From IMG/VR virus record IMGVR_UViG_3300050821_003022, positions 1-41,972 of that record: 41,972 nucleotides of DNA; one strand, given 5' to 3'. The position numbers were made by a program, and so were the translations under genes. The notes under the pieces were generated by a model. That model saw only the letters and a program-made list of their open reading frames with translations. It searched no databases and had not been told where the DNA came from. The DNA comes from a virus. Below, piece after piece: positions 39,798 through 41,972 of this stretch. Every line of letters begins with the position of its first letter. Position 1 is the first letter of the stretch.

Positions 39798-40628
39798 TTA
39801 AGAGACCGCTTTCGCGGCAGGTGCGGCAGCGCTTTGTTTGCGCTCCCAGGCCAAGATTCCTCCCAGGCCTTGACCAACAGGGTCTTTGGAGAAATCTATG
39901 GTTACAGGTTCCACTGGTTCGAGACCTTTGATGCTAGTACGGATCACAGTGAACTCTTTGTCTCGAACTGTGTGGAGTTGATAGATTTTGTTTCCCTTCT
40001 CATCTGTATCAGAGTCACAACCGAAGATTTCGGAGAATAGCAGGGGAATTTTCTGCACAAGTTGCCCTGTCATCATCGGAACACGCGAGGTAATGCCAGT
40101 TTTGCGATTCTTCCTGTCATACATATGCCCAGTGATGTAGATGTTCTTCCCGAGGCCGGTGATAGTGCGGCACATGTTAGTGAACGCGATCATCTGCGGA
40201 CCCCAGTCATCTTCGTATGGCCACTGGCCGAGACGACCATTTATGCTGAGCACTCGGTCCATCATGAGGTCGAGCAGTGTGGTAGCACTGTCAAAGCCAA
40301 TCCACTCATAGGGATCGAAGAACCCTGTCTCGACGCGCTCGTTGAACTGAGTTTCGAACTGCATGTAGACCTCAGAGGTGTTCTTCTCTTTCAGGTCAGC
40401 AGGTTTTTCCTTGTTCAGGCTCTTAGCTGCTGCGCGGACGATAGTTGGGAGGAACTCATCGTAGTCCACATCGAAGCCACGTAGGGAAAGTAGCGCGTTG
40501 GGGTCGAAGAGATAAGCGTACTTCTTCCCAGGGAGTGTGAGGAACTGCGTGGTCTTGCCACTGCCAGTGTCTCCGAGCATTAGGATTTTCTTCGGAGTGT
40601 CGAGACGAGCGTCCTTTGCGTTAGGCAT
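39798..40628 (-). CDS. Sak4-like RecA-fold ATPase
   Basis: A 276-residue protein. The start is the ATG that overlaps the previous gene's end (MPNAKDARL), with a purine-rich GAAAGAGA upstream. Walker A is GDTGSGKTT at 19-27, Walker B is WIGFDS near 108-113, and there is a sensor-like ITGHMYDRK segment near 164-172. Size and pattern match the Sak4 family of phage single-strand annealing ATPases. Its role would be recombination-dependent replication with the nuclease and SSB-like protein nearby. Confidence 0.78.
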   Translation of the reverse strand: MPNAKDARLDTPKKILMLGDTGSGKTTQFLTLPGKKYAYLFDPNALLSLRGFDVDYDEFLPTIVRAAAKSLNKEKPADLKEKNTSEVYMQFETQFNERVETGFFDPYEWIGFDSATTLLDLMMDRVLSINGRLGQWPYEDDWGPQMIAFTNMCRTITGLGKNIYITGHMYDRKNRKTGITSRVPMMTGQLVQKIPLLFSEIFGCDSDTDEKGNKIYQLHTVRDKEFTVIRTSIKGLEPVEPVTIDFSKDPVGQGLGGILAWERKQSAAAPAAKAVS

Positions 40629-40833
40629 AAGTTGTCTCTTTCTTTGTAAGTCCCACACGGACAATTCCCTTATAGAAGTAGGAAACATCCTCGGCAGGAA
40701 GATTACCAGTGAATTCCCGCTTGTACTCTCTTAGGGCTCCAAGTGTGTTTGAGATAGCTTCTGAAATACTACTTCCTGAGGGAAGTTCAAACTGAACTGC
40801 AAGAGTTACGATTGTAGTAGCTTTTCTGCTCAT
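40621..40833 (-). CDS. Small hypothetical protein
   Basis: A 70-residue protein with a good site (AGGAG, 8 nt). It is a mixed alpha/beta fold starting with a strand (TTIVTLAVQFELPSG) then a helix (EAISNTLGALREYKR) and a basic end. It overlaps the start of the Sak4-like gene by 8 bases, which supports a real, coupled gene. Function unknown. Confidence 0.6.
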   Translation of the reverse strand: MSRKATTIVTLAVQFELPSGSSISEAISNTLGALREYKREFTGNLPAEDVSYFYKGIVRVGLTKKETTYA

Positions 40834-40848
40834 GCTTGTGGCTCCTTG

Positions 40849-40911
40849 TCATTTGAAAAGTAGAATCAGAATCAATAGAATTATGATCCAGACTCCTTGA
40901 TAGTATGTCAC
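40849..40911 (-). CDS. Possible 20-residue single-membrane-span peptide
   Basis: A GTG start overlaps the TGA of the nuclease gene (GTGA). The frame encodes 20 residues: a short polar start, then an unbroken run of Ile/Leu with Trp and Val (positions 7-19), ending Lys. Such a peptide would span a membrane once. Its stop lies 15 nt before the next gene's start. It fills the only gap in a tightly packed operon. No Shine-Dalgarno apart from coupling. Confidence 0.3.
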   Translation of the reverse strand: MTYYQGVWIIILLILILLFK

Positions 40912-41882
40912 TTGTTCACCAACTTGTCTAATCCGAGAACTGAGAATGGCTCCCACTTCTCGACCATGTAGCCCGCGGGAGGCTCACTCAGTTGGTCTGG
41001 CCTGCTGTTAGTGCGACAGACACTCAGGTATGGGCAAGGACCATACTTACCCACACATGAGTTTTCGTTCTTAGGGAAAGCTCCGCTTTCACTCAATTCC
41101 TTGGTATCGTTGTACTTCTGTACATCTGCTTCAAGTCGTGCTACCCACTGTCGAGTGTCACTGAGCCACTCACGCAACAGCGCATCTTGGTGAGCGATAG
41201 GAATGAAGCGAAAAGCATTGTGCACCTGCTTGTGAACCAGTGCCGCATCTACCCATACCTGCTTGAGACCAGGAAAGAACAGGCCTGCACCGAACTGGTA
41301 GCCTTTGGTCTGTGAGTCACTGAACCAGCTCTCGACGTAGGTCGAGCGGAAGCCACCATCTTTCTTGTAGTCTGTGGTAGTCTTGTGCTCCAGCACCACG
41401 GTCTCGCCATTCCAGGTTACCACTTTGTCCAACCGGCCTATGTACCATACGCCTTCAGCGTCCGGGAGTGGCACGGCGAAGGGCTGCTCGATGGCAACTA
41501 CCTCAGCTTCTTGTAGCATCTTCCATCGAGTTTCAATATAGTTGTGATACATCTCCGCTGCGATGCCAGGTGTTCTGGGTTCGTACTCAGCGATCTGCTC
41601 TACCTCCAGGTGAGCTGGGAGACCCTGCTCTTCCCAGGTTTCACAGAACTTTGCAAGAGCAAGTTGGGAGAGCTCTCGCTGGGTAGCTTTCTGCGCGAAC
41701 TGCCAGACAGCATCCATGCCGCTGTGCCAGCTGAGACCGAAGACCAGAGGCAGTGCGGTGCCAGTGCCACGCCAGTGCATTTGGTGACGGAGGAAGTACT
41801 TGCGTGGGCAGTCCTTGTAGGAGGACAGAATAGTGTTATCGTAATAGCGCGCATCAGCGGTTCCCAGAGATGAGCTTGGCAT
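40908..41882 (-). CDS. PD-(D/E)XK nuclease with iron-sulfur cysteines (Cas4/RecB-like)
   Basis: A 324-residue exonuclease. Catalytic pieces are H53 (SWHSGMD), D152 (GRLDKVV) and E165-x-K167 (VVLEHKTTT). Four cysteines, C25 (CPRKYF) and C276, C283, C289 (CVGKYGPC, LSVC), have the spacing of the 4Fe-4S cluster in Cas4 and AddB-type nucleases. Phage Cas4-like enzymes resect DNA ends to make single strands for annealing, in agreement with the Sak4-like and SSB-like genes downstream. The start overlaps the end of a gene that runs off the window. Confidence 0.88.
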   Translation of the reverse strand: MPSSSLGTADARYYDNTILSSYKDCPRKYFLRHQMHWRGTGTALPLVFGLSWHSGMDAVWQFAQKATQRELSQLALAKFCETWEEQGLPAHLEVEQIAEYEPRTPGIAAEMYHNYIETRWKMLQEAEVVAIEQPFAVPLPDAEGVWYIGRLDKVVTWNGETVVLEHKTTTDYKKDGGFRSTYVESWFSDSQTKGYQFGAGLFFPGLKQVWVDAALVHKQVHNAFRFIPIAHQDALLREWLSDTRQWVARLEADVQKYNDTKELSESGAFPKNENSCVGKYGPCPYLSVCRTNSRPDQLSEPPAGYMVEKWEPFSVLGLDKLVNK

Positions 41883-41972
41883 CTTGTGTTTTCCTTTTCA
41901 CGTTGTTGAAGAACAAACTGCGAGAGATGTAGCCATCACCTTTGAAGAGCAGCAAGTTGAGCTGCTGGTGCT
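41854..41972 (-). CDS. Partial gene at the right edge, C-terminal end
   Basis: An open frame enters from beyond the window and ends at TGA (41856-41854), overlapping the nuclease start by 29 bases. The visible 38 residues start HQQLNLLLFKGDGYI and end in a basic region (FNNVKRKTQDAKLISGNR). Too little remains to identify it. Confidence 0.45.
   Translation of the reverse strand, partial: HQQLNLLLFKGDGYISRSLFFNNVKRKTQDAKLISGNR

Noticed and set aside
1-41972. tRNA genes, CRISPR arrays, insertion sequences, integrase or repressor
   Set aside because: None was recognised by eye: no cloverleaf with a CCA end, no regular spaced repeats, no transposase, no tyrosine or serine recombinase, and no classical CI-like protein.

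Overview
The window is most of the genome of a tailed double-stranded DNA bacteriophage. Long runs of tightly packed genes, often joined by ATGA overlaps and Shine-Dalgarno sites, a complete head and packaging set, and phage-type replication genes leave little doubt. Proteins resembling the P22 tail factors gp4 and gp10, three large putative internal ejection proteins and a beta-helical tailspike, with no tape measure or sheath, point to a short-tailed (podovirus-like) virion. Consensus sigma-70 style promoters, a Tat-type signal peptide and a lipoprotein-like gene at the end of the late block suggest a Gram-negative bacterial host, which cannot be named from this sequence. No integrase, repressor, tRNA gene or CRISPR array was seen.

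Layout. (1) Positions 1-2.1 kb: five leftward genes of mostly unknown role, one with a Tat signal and a capsid-like tail. A near-perfect leftward promoter lies at about 1.55 kb and a strong leftward terminator at 1.76 kb. (2) 2.1-2.8 kb: about 700 bp without convincing genes, carrying clustered CCTACC/GGTAGG repeats and a rightward promoter; this is the divergent control region and perhaps the origin. (3) 2.8-11.7 kb, rightward: small terminase, adaptor-like proteins, large terminase, portal, a GroES-like co-chaperonin, scaffold, decoration-like protein and major capsid protein. (4) 11.8-18.4 kb: head and tail surface proteins, gp4-like and gp10-like tail factors, and a GNAT acetyltransferase. 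(5) 18.4-25.0 kb: three internal virion proteins. (6) 25.0-28.5 kb: a PurD-like ATP-grasp enzyme, a zinc-ribbon protein and the tailspike, whose distal part looks recently imported. (7) 28.5-32.0 kb: a lysis and cell-envelope block with small membrane proteins, a DUF5675-like protein, a polysaccharide lyase, a lipase and a lipoprotein-like protein. (8) 32-42 kb, leftward: a DUF3987-like ATPase, a DNA polymerase split by an HNH endonuclease, a UDG-exonuclease protein, a ParB-methyltransferase fusion, an SSB-like protein, a Sak4-like ATPase and a Cas4/RecB-like nuclease.

How it works together. The leftward block supplies DNA replication and recombination (exonuclease, annealing ATPase, SSB-like protein, polymerase). 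The rightward block supplies packaging, capsid, tail, host-surface degradation and lysis. Both window ends fall inside leftward genes, so if the genome is circular or circularly permuted the leftward genes form one unit that starts near 2.1 kb and runs through the ends to 32 kb.

The most notable unexplained signal is a 17-bp palindrome, TGTWCCAAWTTGGWACA, present six times across the window and mostly in the short gaps between genes. It resembles a dispersed operator for one DNA-binding protein. The other main points are the splitting of the polymerase's proofreading site across two polypeptides, the capsid-like Tat protein, and an in-frame cysteine-rich stretch directly after the small terminase.
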